Positions 8,743-18,705 of a DNA stretch of 64,000 bases are shown here, piece by piece. Origin of the DNA: Poecilobothrus nobilitatus. Its lineage: Eukaryota; Arthropoda; Insecta; Diptera; Dolichopodidae. Every line of letters begins with the position of its first letter. Positions within the stretch are counted from its first letter, which is position 1. Below the pieces are notes generated by a model, which was given only the letters and a program-made list of their open reading frames with translations, ran no database searches and was not told where the DNA came from. The translations under genes and the position numbers were made by a program. The DNA is taken from contig OX352773.1 in NCBI GenBank assembly GCA_947095535.1, positions 109,003,950 to 109,067,949 of the forward strand, given 5' to 3'.

Positions 8743-10035
8743 TTATATGTTTACATATACGTTACGATATTTATCAATTTCGATATTGGCATCGAATTCT
8801 GCAAATACAATGCATGTTAATATTGAAGTTAAGGGCGCACTGAGTTTTGCTTCAATCTTTACTACTCCCTGGTTTAATAAACTCTGACATGTATCAGTTC
8901 CCGAGCCGTCTGGTGATAAATCAAAAGCCAGTATTGTATAACCTTTTGAAAAAAGTTCTTTTGAAATTTGATGTCCTCTATCAGAGTGATGTATGCCAGT
9001 TCCGCTGAATAATGTTAAATATGCACGAGAATTACAAAGATTATTCGATGTAAAACTTGTTTCAATTGCAGAGTTTGGTGTAGGCACTCCACTCACATAT
9101 AATTGAAATTGTGTAAGATTTTGATGATCGAAATGGTATGTATTTTTTGATCTTTTACCATTAAAATTTTCATTGTTAACCATACAAAATACAAGAGCTT
9201 TTGGTATTTGTCCTATAAATATATTATCCAATGATATGTTGGAAGTGTTAGCCGGAATTGTAAATGTTTTGATTTCACTTCTCGTATAAAAATATTTCGC
9301 GTTAGCCTTTTCCAATATAGTATTAGTTGCTATCAATATGCTAAGATTAATTGTTAAATGTTTCATGTATAACGTAGCTTCGAGGATTTGTAAATAGCTT
9401 TCATCGGCATCGTTAAAGAAAATAAAAAAATCTTGTTTTTCTAAGACCAAAGCAATTCGAATGTCAACATTATTTAAAAGTAATTTAGGAGTATTGAAGA
9501 AATCTACATGTAATTTTCCCATTAATTCTACTATTGCAGAATTGTTGTATGATTTTTGTCTTGATTTAGAACCAGAATTGATAAAATCATTTACAATTGG
9601 TTTATCCAATTCCCAACCAGATGCCTCCAGATGTGTTTGACTGGAATCTGTACCATAATTTAGTAAAGTAGTTAAGGAATCTGAAGGAGTGATGTTTCTT
9701 CCGTTTAGAGTTACATTACATTGTTTAATTAAGGAGTGTAATAAATTATTTACAACACTGGACTGCGGAGCTGCCTTTGTTTCAGTTCCGGTTCCTATTT
9801 TATCATTTGCACTCCAAACTGATCCATCTTTTTTTAATATTTGAACTTTAAATTTTATATAGGTGCTGGATAAATCTCGATATGTATCTCCATTCCCAAG
9901 CGAAACAAATTCAATGGTTGATGGCGATGCCTCTAAAGAAGCTAAAGGATTGTATGCTACCTCTTCTGAACGCAAAATACTTGTTTGAACAGGTAATGAC
10001 GCAAAAAGTTCAAGTTCAGATTTCATACATTCCAT
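8743..10035 (-). CDS. MCP: Double jelly-roll major capsid protein (element A), intact
   Basis: A 430-aa open frame. The N-terminus (ECMKSELELFASLPVQTSI, then VAYNPLAS and STIEFVSLGNGDTYRDLS) is the characteristic opening of Polinton/adintovirus hexon-like proteins, often annotated as F54H12.2-like. Further matching features are a long middle with TLNGRNITPSD and FFNTPKLLLNNVD, and a C-terminus ending in short beta-rich segments. The protein would form the pseudo-hexameric capsomers of an icosahedral shell. It lies 3 nt from the basic core-like ORF, as in compact viral clusters. No stop or frameshift is seen; small deletions cannot be excluded. Element B keeps only the first 80 or so codons. 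Confidence 0.92.
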   Translation of the reverse strand: MECMKSELELFASLPVQTSILRSEEVAYNPLASLEASPSTIEFVSLGNGDTYRDLSSTYIKFKVQILKKDGSVWSANDKIGTGTETKAAPQSSVVNNLLHSLIKQCNVTLNGRNITPSDSLTTLLNYGTDSSQTHLEASGWELDKPIVNDFINSGSKSRQKSYNNSAIVELMGKLHVDFFNTPKLLLNNVDIRIALVLEKQDFFIFFNDADESYLQILEATLYMKHLTINLSILIATNTILEKANAKYFYTRSEIKTFTIPANTSNISLDNIFIGQIPKALVFCMVNNENFNGKRSKNTYHFDHQNLTQFQLYVSGVPTPNSAIETSFTSNNLCNSRAYLTLFSGTGIHHSDRGHQISKELFSKGYTILAFDLSPDGSGTDTCQSLLNQGVVKIEAKLSAPLTSILTCIVFAEFDANIEIDKYRNVYVNI

Positions 10036-10038
10036 TTT

Positions 10039-10464
10039 TTAATTGAATATATCGGAGATTTTACTTTGCTTTTTTCGTCGCTTTTTCGACTTCAAATGTG
10101 TCTTTTTAGAAACTGCTCGTCTTTTTATAGCTCTTCGTCTTCCACCATACATCGAACGCAGTTGGTTAACTACTGATTTTCGTAAATTTTTTATACCACC
10201 TTTACTTTGATCAATTATAGCTTCTTTTACGTTTGCACCAGATGCTATATCGTTAAAAATAATTTTACTTGTGTTTACAGCTTCTTTTTTAATTAAATCC
10301 CAACCTGATGTAAAGACTGTCTTTAAGTAACGAATTAAACTTCGAAATATATTTCCAAAACCACGACCTTTTTGTATAGCTGGATAAAATTGTAATAAAG
10401 GACCAATATCGTTGATTCCTCCTCCTATTTGAGAGGAATAATATCTCACGTAAGCTCTTTCCAT
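10039..10464 (-). CDS. Basic virion-core/protein VI-like protein (element A)
   Basis: A 141-aa ORF beginning MERAYVRYYSSQIGGGINDI, with FGNIFRSLIRYLK, then a strongly basic C-terminus (RRRAIKRRAVSKK, KSKKRRKKQ). Proteins with this layout lie next to the capsid gene in many Polintons and recall adenovirus pVI/pX-type components: an amphipathic N-terminus and a nucleic-acid-binding tail. Specific function is inferred. Intact in A. The element B copy (30147-30572) has an in-frame stop after GNIF. Confidence 0.7.
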   Translation of the reverse strand: MERAYVRYYSSQIGGGINDIGPLLQFYPAIQKGRGFGNIFRSLIRYLKTVFTSGWDLIKKEAVNTSKIIFNDIASGANVKEAIIDQSKGGIKNLRKSVVNQLRSMYGGRRRAIKRRAVSKKTHLKSKKRRKKQSKISDIFN

Positions 10465-10520
10465 GTTTGATAGGATATCATATTTGTGTAGTGGTATTTA
10501 TATTGTTTTTTTTTTGGCAC

Positions 10521-11390
10521 TCAATGCTTTTTAAAGTGTAGTACAATTTTTGTTGGACAGTAACTAGATATAAAATTTATTCCATCACCATATTGGTTGC
10601 AAATTTTAATCGCTATGGTTTCAAAACAATTTCTTTCTATAGGTATGTAATGAACATTTTCAAATTCAATATTTATAGGTATTCTACAATTTTCAATGTT
10701 GATAGCTCTCAATGCACGCACTTTACTACTTCCAAAAACAGATGATTGAACTATATCTGAATAAATCATCACCATTCCATTCAATTCATCTTTATTATTA
10801 GCAACAGCTAATTTGAATAGTTCGGCTAATTTTGTTTTGAAATTTTTTATATTTTTTTTCTGTTGAAATATTTCAGTTAATAATGTTTTTACATTATAAC
10901 TATGACTAATTTTTATATAGAAACTATCTTCATCAAAAGTTTCCGATATTCGAATTAAATCTTTCCGGTTAAGTTCTGATACTTTTTTAAATGCTGCATC
11001 ATCATAATTTTTAGGATTAGAGATATATGTCAAAACTTCATTAAAAAATTCTTTGAAAACCTGGTTTCGAGTAAATCCTGGATTAGGAGTTATATTTTTA
11101 ATAAGCGTTGGCAAAAAATTTAACTTCCAATCATCCAAATGTAATTCCGAATCGTCATATGAATAGTATGTGTAGCCTATAGATTTGGTTACTTTGATTT
11201 TTTCTAGAGGTTTTTCAATGTTTGTTATTATACTGTCCAACATTAACCAAAGCACATTTCTCTTTGTTAAATTCTTCTGTTTGTAGGAAATCATTCAGAT
11301 AAATTTCTGAAAGATCAACTTTCCAATTTCCACTTCTTAAATCAAAGTGAATAGGTATCCATATTTCATAACTTCTTCTAAAACATAAAA
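10521..11390 (-). pseudogene. Penton-like minor capsid protein (element A), 5' end disrupted
   Basis: The long open part (10521-11294) carries KSIGYTYYSYDDSELHLDDW and ends VLHFKKH. Upstream, in another frame, DLRSGNWKVDLSEIYLND is the typical early strand of the single jelly-roll penton of Polintons, so a frameshift lies near 11240. The very N-terminus is lost in A. Element B still shows the usual opening DFYVNLFSN at 17368-17411. Position between the 174-aa ORF and the core-like gene fits a minor capsid protein. The jelly-roll fold is inferred from family resemblance. Confidence 0.65.
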
Positions 11391-11397
11391 TGTTGCA

Positions 11398-11922
11398 CTA
11401 TTTATATGTTGTCCATTCTGGTGTTGATGAAGTTCTTAGTTTTGGACTTCTAAGTAATGGTTTTAGTTTTCGTTTTTTTGTTTCAGGAAACTGTGAAAGT
11501 ATAGTGGAGGAAATTGCACTACCGGCCGATCTAAGTGTCTTCTTCTTTTCAGGAGATGGTACAGCAACGGTAATTACATCACCACTTGGTGTTTCAAACA
11601 TTCGATAATCAGAGCTTAGATATGGTCTTTCTAGTAATTTTTCATCTTTCAACATTTCATCTTGAGCTAATTTTTTAAAAGAATTTTCATCATCCAAATC
11701 ATAACTTGTTAAATCAACACCCATATTTGAATGTTCTTTTTTAGGGTCATATTCAAACCCATGATCAGTAACTAATGGTAAAAATTTAGTTTGTGTTGAC
11801 GTTGATTTGTATTTAGGTAATTCAGTTTCTGTATATGCATTTCGCTTAGAAAAGAATTTTGTTTGAGTACCTGTATTAAATGTAACATTATTTAACTTTT
11901 CTGGTAATTTTTTTGTATGCAT
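11398..11922 (-). CDS. Charged 174-aa structural-cluster protein (element A)
   Basis: An intact ORF, MHTKKLPEKLNNVTF to EWTTYK. Notable segments are YDPKKEHSNMGVDL, an acidic LDDENSFKKLAQDEM, and a basic Ser/Pro-rich tail (KKRKLKPLLRSPK). Element B carries a close homologue (16859-17332) also free of stops over its length, unlike most other genes. No known family recognised; low complexity and charge suggest a disordered virion or scaffolding protein. Located between the ATPase/small ORF and the penton gene. Confidence 0.65.
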   Translation of the reverse strand: MHTKKLPEKLNNVTFNTGTQTKFFSKRNAYTETELPKYKSTSTQTKFLPLVTDHGFEYDPKKEHSNMGVDLTSYDLDDENSFKKLAQDEMLKDEKLLERPYLSSDYRMFETPSGDVITVAVPSPEKKKTLRSAGSAISSTILSQFPETKKRKLKPLLRSPKLRTSSTPEWTTYK

Positions 11923-11939
11923 TTTGTTAATATGTTATG

Positions 11940-12122
11940 CCATATGTATGCCATATTTAATGAGATTTTGACGATATAAATACCATTTTTGCAATGGTTT
12001 TAATTTTTTATCATATAAAACTTTTTCATTTTTTGATCCATTAAATCCAAGTTTTTATCATCTTGAAATAATTTGCTAAATTTTGAAAATATTTCTGGTG
12101 ACATAACAATCATTTGCTGCAT
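11940..12122 (-). pseudogene. Small ORF overlapping the ATPase stop (TAATG)
   Basis: The ATG at 12122 overlaps the ATPase stop in the sequence TAATG. It reads MQQMIVMSPEIFSKFSKLF, then DLMDQKMKK; after a one-base shift near 12025 it continues KWYLYRQNLIKYG. The pattern (hydrophobic start, LD..MKK, terminal Tyr-rich helix) resembles a very small ORF common in Polinton/adintovirus capsid clusters. The overlap is typical of compact virus genomes. Function unknown. Confidence 0.45.
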
Positions 12123-13092
12123 TATGTCTTACTGAGAAGTTTTCCTATAACACCAGATAATATAGTACCAATTAATGTAGGTAAAAATCCTCCATGTTGA
12201 AATAACATTTTTCGTTTAGCTTTTATACCTTTTTGTGGACACGCTAAGAGTCTCAATTGTTTTTTATGTTTTTTTAGTTTTGTTTTTTGTGATGGTGATA
12301 TTTTATTGTTCCCGTTTAACACATTAATTGCAATTTCAGCAATAGTTTTTATTATATCATCATCACAATATTTTAGAATATTTTTACGAAAATTCTTGTT
12401 GCTTTTTCTAGTATATGTAACATATGTCGGTTTTTCTTCAACCGTTCCATATTTCAAGCAATTGTTTAAATCTTTGGTAGCACAAAAACAAACGCAATAT
12501 TCCTCTGAGAATATGTTGGTTCTAATTCGAAACAAATCGTTAATGTCTTGTGTTAAATCTAATGCATTATAACCATGTGGGCTTGATGTTGATTCATTAT
12601 ATACCCCCAGGAAGCCTTTTATATTTTCCGGATGTAGTTGTCTAGCTAAAGGAAATATCTGCGATTTATCTCGAGGGTTTTTAAAAAGTACCAAATATTT
12701 ACAATTTAATGAAATATCTCGTGAGAATTTCCCCTGATGAAAAATGTTTTGCGTTAATAATATAATAGACAAATTATGGTGGTGCGAACCTTTAGTAAAA
12801 AGTTCACATACTTGTTTGTTTGCTGAATCTAACATTAAATCATCTAAAACAATTAAAGTAGGTTTATTTTCATTTTCACTAAGCTCTTCCGGAATGGCGG
12901 TATAAAAATCTATATCAGGGAAATCTATATTTCTTGGAACCGCAGAAATTTCTGGGTTACACCATTTTATTTTTTCAATTTTGGGATGTATCAGTCTAGT
13001 AATATTTTTGAACAAGTTGAAACAAATGTTGTTTTCCCACATCCAGATGGTTCCGCTACCATCATCGTAAATGGATGATTAAAATATATCAT
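12122..13092 (-). pseudogene. ATP: FtsK/HerA-type genome-packaging ATPase with fused 'KRKMLFQHGGFLP' tail (element A)
   Basis: From the ATG at 13092, the Walker A motif EPSGCGKTTF is read in one frame. A shift near 13025 moves into the long ORF with Walker B (TLIVLDDLM) and the conserved LLTQNIFHQGKFSRDIS and PRDKSQI segments. This is the Polinton packaging ATPase that would pump DNA into capsids. The C-terminal 90 residues (DDDIIKTIAEIAINVLNG ... KRKMLFQHGGFLPTLIG) match what is, from memory, usually a separate small ORF in related elements. Here it is continuous, perhaps a fusion. Only the single frameshift is seen. Confidence 0.85.
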
Positions 13093-13139
13093 TATCGGTT
13101 CGCGTTTTAGAAATGATTAAGAGGTAAAATAGTTTCGTC

Positions 13140-13200
13140 TTGAATTATATATATATATATATAAGCAGCAAAAAGTGTATTGTAGCTTATTCTCAGTTTA
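13140..13200. promoter_or_regulatory. Divergent promoter region with TATA run
   Basis: A (TA)n run at about 13147-13163 ending TATAAGCAGC lies between the divergent ATPase (-) and 98-aa/integrase (+) units. It is suitably placed about 80-100 bp upstream of the + ORF. Promoter function is inferred from position only. Confidence 0.35.
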
Positions 13201-13246
13201 TCTCTCATTGAAGGTGAAAGATGTATAATTATTCTCATTTTAAAAG

Positions 13247-13543
13247 ATGGAAGTGAAAGAAGTGGAAGAGTTTTTAAAATTATATTCCTCTGTCTTATTA
13301 AATGAGCATAAGCAACGTATTTTTCACATGTATAAACAAGTTAAAGAATTTTCAACAACAGAAAAATTTACATCAATATACGGAACTCATTTTGCTCTTT
13401 GTCCTTGGGCTTACGACAACTCGTCATCTGGACCGGATACATGTAACTGTTGCTCTATAGAAAATTATAAAATAGAATTGGAAAATCTGATTAAATGGTA
13501 CAAGCATAATGTCAAGGGCACACATAGTATCGGAAATACATAG
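13247..13543 (+). CDS. 98-aa Cys-rich ORF preceding the integrase (element A)
   Basis: Reads MEVKEVEEFLKLYSS, then a conserved core TSIYGTHFALCPWAYDNSSS and TCNCCSIENYKIELENLIKW. Element B has the same core on the minus strand (16657-16850), including CPWAYDNS, TC.C and IENY. The 3' end overlaps the integrase start by about 35 nt in a different frame, and both elements keep this. Clustered Cys/Trp suggest a small metal-binding protein; no family recognised. Confidence 0.55.
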   Translation: MEVKEVEEFLKLYSSVLLNEHKQRIFHMYKQVKEFSTTEKFTSIYGTHFALCPWAYDNSSSGPDTCNCCSIENYKIELENLIKWYKHNVKGTHSIGNT

Positions 13544-14371
13544 ACCAGCCAGACAAAACTTTCGTCGAAGAAAATTTATTCAAAAAGGTTTAAACGATAC
13601 ATGGCAAATCGATTTAGTAAAAATGATTGCATATGCAAAGTTTAACAAAGGAAATAAATATTTATTAACTGTAATAGACATCTTTTCCATGCTGAGCCAA
13701 TTAAAACTAAAAATGCTAATAACGTTTTACTTGGCATGCAAAACATTTTCAAACGTGCTGGAACACTCCCAAAAAATATTCAATCTGACCAAGGTAAAGA
13801 GTTTTTTAACAAAGAATTTACAAAACTTATGGAAAGAAAAAAAATTAATCATTATCATACATATTCTGAAATGAAAGCATCCATAGTAGAACGTTTTAAC
13901 CGTACTTTAAAAAATGCAATGTGGAAACAGTTCAGTTTTCAGGGTAATTATATCTGGATATGTATTTTATCCTCACTTATTGAGAAATACAATTCAAGAT
14001 ATCACCGTACAATAAAACTTCAGCCAAAAAAAGTTACAAAAGCAAACAAGAAATTTACATGCAACCGAAGTTTTATACGCATAAGTAAATACAAAGGAAA
14101 TTTTGCAAAAGGTTATCAACCTAACTGGTCAACAGAAATATTTACAATTAAAGAAGTAAAACGCACATATCCAATTACTTAAAACTTACTTGATGATACA
14201 AAAACATCGGTTTCAGGTTCTTTTTACGAGCCTGAACTTACTCCAGTCAAAAATTCTGACACTTTTCTTGTTGAAAAAATATTGAAAAGAAAAGGAAATC
14301 AGGTTTTTGTTAAATGGTTAGGTTTTGATAAAGATCACAATTCTTGGATAAAGAAAAACGATATTATATGA
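13509..14371 (+). pseudogene. INT: Polinton integrase with C-terminal chromodomain (element A)
   Basis: Retroviral-type DDE integrase. First Asp in DTWQIDLVKM, second in QSDQGKEFFN, Glu in KASIVERFNRT. A tail segment is FAKGYQPNWSTEIF, then a chromodomain-like end TFLVEKILKRKGNQVFVKWL and WIKKNDII. Breaks: frameshift near 13690 and a stop near 14180. About 24 codons are missing between KKF and FIRISKYKG compared with element B. The enzyme would insert the element with a short target duplication; the chromodomain would bias target choice toward modified histones (family knowledge). Confidence 0.88.
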
Positions 14372-15856
14372 AACTTATTTTATATTATTTTATTTTTTAT
14401 TATTTAAAAATGTTTTTTAAAATATTTTTCAATTAAACATAACGATTAATCAATAAATTTAACTTTTTTTCTTTTTTTTTTTTTTCGTCTACACACAACC
14501 TTTATTTTAAAACTAAGATATAATAACAAGCTAAATATCTGCATTTTATTTATCTCATATATAACAATTACATTTTTGCCTTAACATTATATTACAATGT
14601 CTGGTTGGCCGTAAAAAAAATAAAATAAATTCTTATTATTCACAATAATCTATGTTACTATATTTTCACAACAATATCATTGCACTTACTTGTTCTACAT
14701 TTATCTAGTTTACCTTGTCTATTATTTACAAACACACTGTAAGCTTTTTATTAAAAAAATAAAATAAATGGTTGCATATTATTTACATAGTCTATATATA
14801 TTTACATTGGCCTAATTTGCATAATTATTTTCCCACGCCCAAGAGCTACTATTACTACTATTATTAATTAAAATACTATTATTATCGTCAATATTTTCTA
14901 AATTGTTCAAATATCTACTATTTCTAATTAGATTTCTTAGATTGTTGATCAGGTGTAAAAAATTGAAATTTACCAATCCAATCCGGGATACCAGTGGTGA
15001 TTTTTCCAAGTTTGAAAAAAGCACTTTAGCACTTTGTTTATTTTATAAATTGATCAGCTTAATAAAGTTTTCTTTAATTTCTTATATTGTTTTTAATTAT
15101 TTATAATTAGGTTGAATAAAAATTTTTTTTATTTTTTATTAACAATAGTTTCGTTTGTAATTGGTCAAACACTCAAATTTATTATTGTTCATAAAATGTT
15201 TTTATTCGATTAACCGTCGAATTTTTGAGTTTGTAATTTAAAAGTTTAGTTTTTATATATTAGTTATATTCTTCGATAAACCTTCGAATTTAGATTCTAT
15301 TTTATAATTCACATAAAATTTTTCGATAAACCGTCGAAATTTTATTTTACACTGATATCACGAGGATTATCACAAATAAAACCATCACAAGTAAATCCAA
15401 TTATGGACTTACACAAATAAAACATAAAAAAAAACAATTTATGTTTAGTTAAAAAGTAAAAGTAAGTTCATTATTAAAGATACAAAATATATTAATTGAT
15501 TAATTGATTTGTTACAGGTTTAAATAATAAAATTTATGCTAATTAAGCTATTTTGAAAAATGTACATTATTAGGTAACTTGTTTATTAAGTGAATTTTAT
15601 GGAAAAAGTATTTTGCAATGATTCTTATAAACAAAGGTAAGTTGTTGAACTCTCGGTTGACCTCGGCGTGTGTTATGATAGGCATATGTATGTGTAACAT
15701 ACGTAACTCGTGCTCATGAAATATAAATTGAAAACGTGTTCAAGTTCAAACGTTTCAAGTTTACTTTTAAACAAAAAAAAAAAAATAAAAACTTTTTTTT
15801 TTAGTATTAAATAACAGCATTGCATTTTTTACTAAAAGTTTAATAATTATTATTCA
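14372..15856. other. AT-rich region between the tail-to-tail integrases of elements A and B
   Basis: No supportable gene; small ORFs near 14812-15106 are low-complexity Asn/Ile/Leu runs. It contains three TTCGAT-type palindromic motifs (separate entry). From about 15690 to 15856, sequence resembles that following the integrase tails at 18540-18720, so it is probably element terminal DNA. Confidence 0.5.
15205..15338. repeat. Three iterated palindromic motifs TTCGATAAACCGTCGAA
   Basis: Copies at 15205-15221 (ttcgattaaccgtcgaa), 15272-15288 (ttcgataaaccttcgaa) and 15322-15338 (ttcgataaaccgtcgaa). Each is an imperfect inverted repeat with TTCGA/TCGAA ends, spaced 67 and 50 bp. This is the pattern of binding sites for a dimeric protein or of origin/terminal iterons; which of these is unknown. 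Confidence 0.65.
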
Positions 15857-16691
15857 TTAAATAATATCTTGTTTATTTATCCATGAATCATGTTTTTCAT
15901 CACAGCCAAGCCATCTAACCAAAACTTGATTATTTATTCTTATTATTTTTTCTACAAGGTAAACATTGGGAAATTTAACAGATGAAATTGTATGTTACTG
16001 GATCAGATCTTTTTATTTTCGCTATTGCATAAATTTCTGTTGACCAATTAGGCTGATAACCTTTTGCAAATATACCTTTAAATTTACTTATACGAACAAA
16101 ATCTCCAACTTTGTATTTTGCTTTTCGGAATACTTTTAATTTATTGTAGACAGTTTTTAATAATAATTTCTCATTTTTCTTTGTAACCTTTTTAGGTGGA
16201 AGTTTAATTGTATGATGGTATGTTGAGTTATATTTTTCTACTAGAAATGGTAGAATAGTTAACCATTTATATGTGCCTTGTAAACTAAATTGTTTCCACA
16301 TCGTGTTTTTTAGGGTACGATTGAAACGTTCTACAATTGATGCCTTTAGTTCTGAATATGTATGATAATGGTTAATTTTATTTTTCCTCATTAGATTTTG
16401 AAATTTGTTGTTGAAAAATTCCGTACCTTAATCAGATTATAAATCTTTTGGTTTTTTACCAGCACGCTTAAAAATATTTTTCATTGCGATTAAAACATTA
16501 TCAGCGCTTTTGTTTTTAACCGGTTCAGCATACGCAAATTTTGAAAATGTATCAATAACCGTTAATAAATATTTATATCCTTGTTAAATTTTGCATATGG
16601 AATCATTTCAACCCTTTTGAATAACTTTGCTTCGTGTAAATTTTTTTCTAGCACCTCTATGAATTTCTGATACAACTTGTAATCTCGACAT
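15857..16691 (-). pseudogene. INT: Polinton integrase with chromodomain (element B), catalytically dead
   Basis: Starts ATGTCGAGATTACAAG at 16691 and ends WINKQDII. The Glu motif is KASIVERFNRT, followed by VRISKFKGIFAKGYQPNWST and a chromodomain-like VYLVEKIIRINNQVLV. The segment holding the first catalytic Asp (TWQID in element A) is deleted near 16595. The second Asp is flanked by two TAA codons where A has CAA. The central ORF 15975-16391 is open. Clearly homologous to element A's integrase but diverged, so it is an independent related element, not a recent copy. Confidence 0.85.
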
Positions 16692-16850
16692 TATTCTCGT
16701 ACCATTTAATTAAATTTTCCAAAGTAATTCTATAATTTTCTATTGTGTCACATTCACATGTGTGCGGTCCAGAAGTAGAATTATCATATGCCCATGGACA
16801 AAAGATAAAATGAGTACTATAAATTGAAGTGTACTTATTTACTCCAGAAT
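16657..16850 (-). pseudogene. Cys-rich ORF preceding integrase (element B), 5' lost
   Basis: Contains YSTHFIFCPWAYDNSTSG and TIENYRITLENLIKWYENNV, matching the 98-aa ORF of element A. Upstream of about 16850 the reading frame runs into the antisense of the 174-aa gene. A deletion has therefore fused the two loci and removed the ATPase, the small ORF and both 5' ends. Confidence 0.55.
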
Positions 16851-16858
16851 AATTTTTA

Positions 16859-17332
16859 ATGCGTGTATCAAAATTCTTTTCTAAGCGAAATGCATATACA
16901 GAAACTGAATTACCTAAATACAAATCAACATCAGCACAGACCAATTTCGTACCATTAGCTACTGATGATGTGTTTGAATATGACCCTAAAAAAGAACATT
17001 CAAATATGGGTATCGATTTAACACATTATGATTTGGATGATGAAAATTCATTTAAAAAATTAGCTCAATCTGAAATGTTGAAAGATGAAAAATTACTAGA
17101 AAGACTATCTCTAAGCTCTGATTATCGAATGTTTGAAACACCTAGTGGTGATGACAATACCGTTGCTGTACCATCTCCTGAAAAAAAGAAGGCACTAAGA
17201 TCGGCCGGTAGTTCAATTTCCTCAACTATACTTTCACAGTTTCCTGAAAGAAAAAAACGAAAACTAAAAACATTACTAAGAAGTCCAAAACTAAGAACTT
17301 CATCAACACCGACATGGACAACATATAAATAG
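16859..17332 (+). CDS. Charged 174-aa-type protein (element B), N-terminus altered
   Basis: Close homologue of 11398-11922, for example KFFSKRNAYTETELPKYKST and KKEHSNMGIDLTHYDLDDEN, ending TWTTYK. The first residues (MRV) come from the deletion junction; element A's N-terminal 20 or so residues are missing. No internal stops. Followed 35 nt later by the penton N-terminus. Confidence 0.6.
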   Translation: MRVSKFFSKRNAYTETELPKYKSTSAQTNFVPLATDDVFEYDPKKEHSNMGIDLTHYDLDDENSFKKLAQSEMLKDEKLLERLSLSSDYRMFETPSGDDNTVAVPSPEKKKALRSAGSSISSTILSQFPERKKRKLKTLLRSPKLRTSSTPTWTTYK

Positions 17333-17367
17333 TACAACATTTTATATTTTAGAGGAAGTTAATAAAG

Positions 17368-17411
17368 ATGGATAGTCAAGATGACTTCTATGTAAATTTG
17401 TTTAGCAATGA
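17368..17411 (+). pseudogene. Penton-like minor capsid gene, N-terminal fragment (element B)
   Basis: ATG at 17368 reads MDSQDDFYVNLFSNDNL, the usual opening of Polinton minor capsid proteins, then passes into tandem-repeat DNA. The gene resumes at about 29385 after a 12-kb insertion, with roughly 60 codons lost at the junctions. Confidence 0.6.
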
Positions 17412-17760
17412 TAATTTAATGATTATGGAACTTAAGTTTAAACTTGATTTAATGTTTATATAAAAAAAAGTTTTTAAAACTGGATAAAAATTTGGTGAAT
17501 TATTATTATCTTTGAGAAGCTTAATAATTTTTATTAATAAAAGTTTTATTGATTTTGGAACTTAAGTTTAAACTTGATTTAATATTTATATAAAAAGTTT
17601 TTAAATCTGGAATAAAAAGTGTTGAATTTTTATTATCTTTAAGTAGCTTAATAATTTTTATTAATAAAAGTTTTTATTTTATTAAAAGTTAATATTTATA
17701 TAAAAAGTTTTTAAAGCTGGATTAAAAAGTGTTGAATTTTTTTTATCTTTGAGAAGCTTT
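17412..17760. repeat. Tandem repeat, left end of the palindromic insertion
   Basis: About three units of roughly 125-140 bp. Each has AACTTAAGTTTAAACTTGAT, TTTATATAAAAAGTTTTTAA, a CTGGA.TAAAAA word and a run TTATTATCTTTGAGAAGC...AATTTTTATTAATAAAAG. The right end carries more units. Confidence 0.75.
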
Positions 17761-18705
17761 AAAATTGCTAAATATTCAGATAAATTCAAGCACTTCATTT
17801 TGAAAAGTTTTTTAAATTTGGTTTAAATACTTCATTAAAAATTTAGTATATTAAAATAAAGCTTGGTTTAAATATAGAATATAGAATGTATTATAAAAAT
17901 AAAATTATTATAAAAATATTCTGTTGACTAGTTCTTTTTTCGTAAACAAAAACCCATGTTGTTTTGAAATGATATTTAAGAAAATGTAGAGGATAAAAGC
18001 TAATATAAAAATAATTAAAAGTTTTTATAATATTGGATGGAAAAAAAACAAATAAAAGTAACTTAAGCAAATTTTATTTATGAACATAATTTTTTTTTTT
18101 TTTATTTATTATGCAAAATTATTGCTTATAAACTTTTTATAAATATGATCAAAATGCTTTTAAAGCATAAAGAATGAGTAAAAAAAAAAATTTATGTCTT
18201 TGATATTTTAAATTAATGAAATGATCTAATATTTTATTTAAAGTGCTGAATATTCTAAATTAGACTAAAAACATATGAAAAGTTTAAAGTTGAAAAAAAG
18301 TTTAAAGTTTGGTTTAAATACCAATTTTTTATTATTAAAATTTAAACTTGATTTAATATTTATCTGAAAAATATTTTAAAAAGTTTTTAAAACTTGATTT
18401 GAACACATAATGAATACAAAATAATTTTTAAATGGAACGTTTTGTTATTCTCGTAATACAATGTAAATTAGACTTTTGGTAAATATGTTTTTACTTTAAT
18501 AAAAGCTTTGAGTTAACGGTTGAAATTATATTGTTAATAATATAAGCTGTGATTATGAAATACAAAATGAAAACATGATCAAGTTCAAGTTAAAGGTAAA
18601 CAAAAATTTGAAAAAAAAGTTGGGTTTAAAAAGTTGTTTTTAATATTAAATAACAGCATTGCATTTTTTACTAAAAGTTTATAAATTTGTATTCATTAAA
18701 TAATA
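17761..18705. other. AT-rich terminal-type DNA of the palindromic insertion, left arm
   Basis: No gene. The mirror copy is split between 24530-25060 and 28080-28400. It contains GAATGAGTAAAAA at 18176, which is the uninterrupted form of the site into which the LINE and SINE are inserted at 48.6/53.7 kb. Confidence 0.55.

Noticed and set aside
14812..15106. Two opposite ORFs rich in Asn, Leu, Ser
   Set aside because: AT-triplet low complexity, no homologue in the mirrored element.
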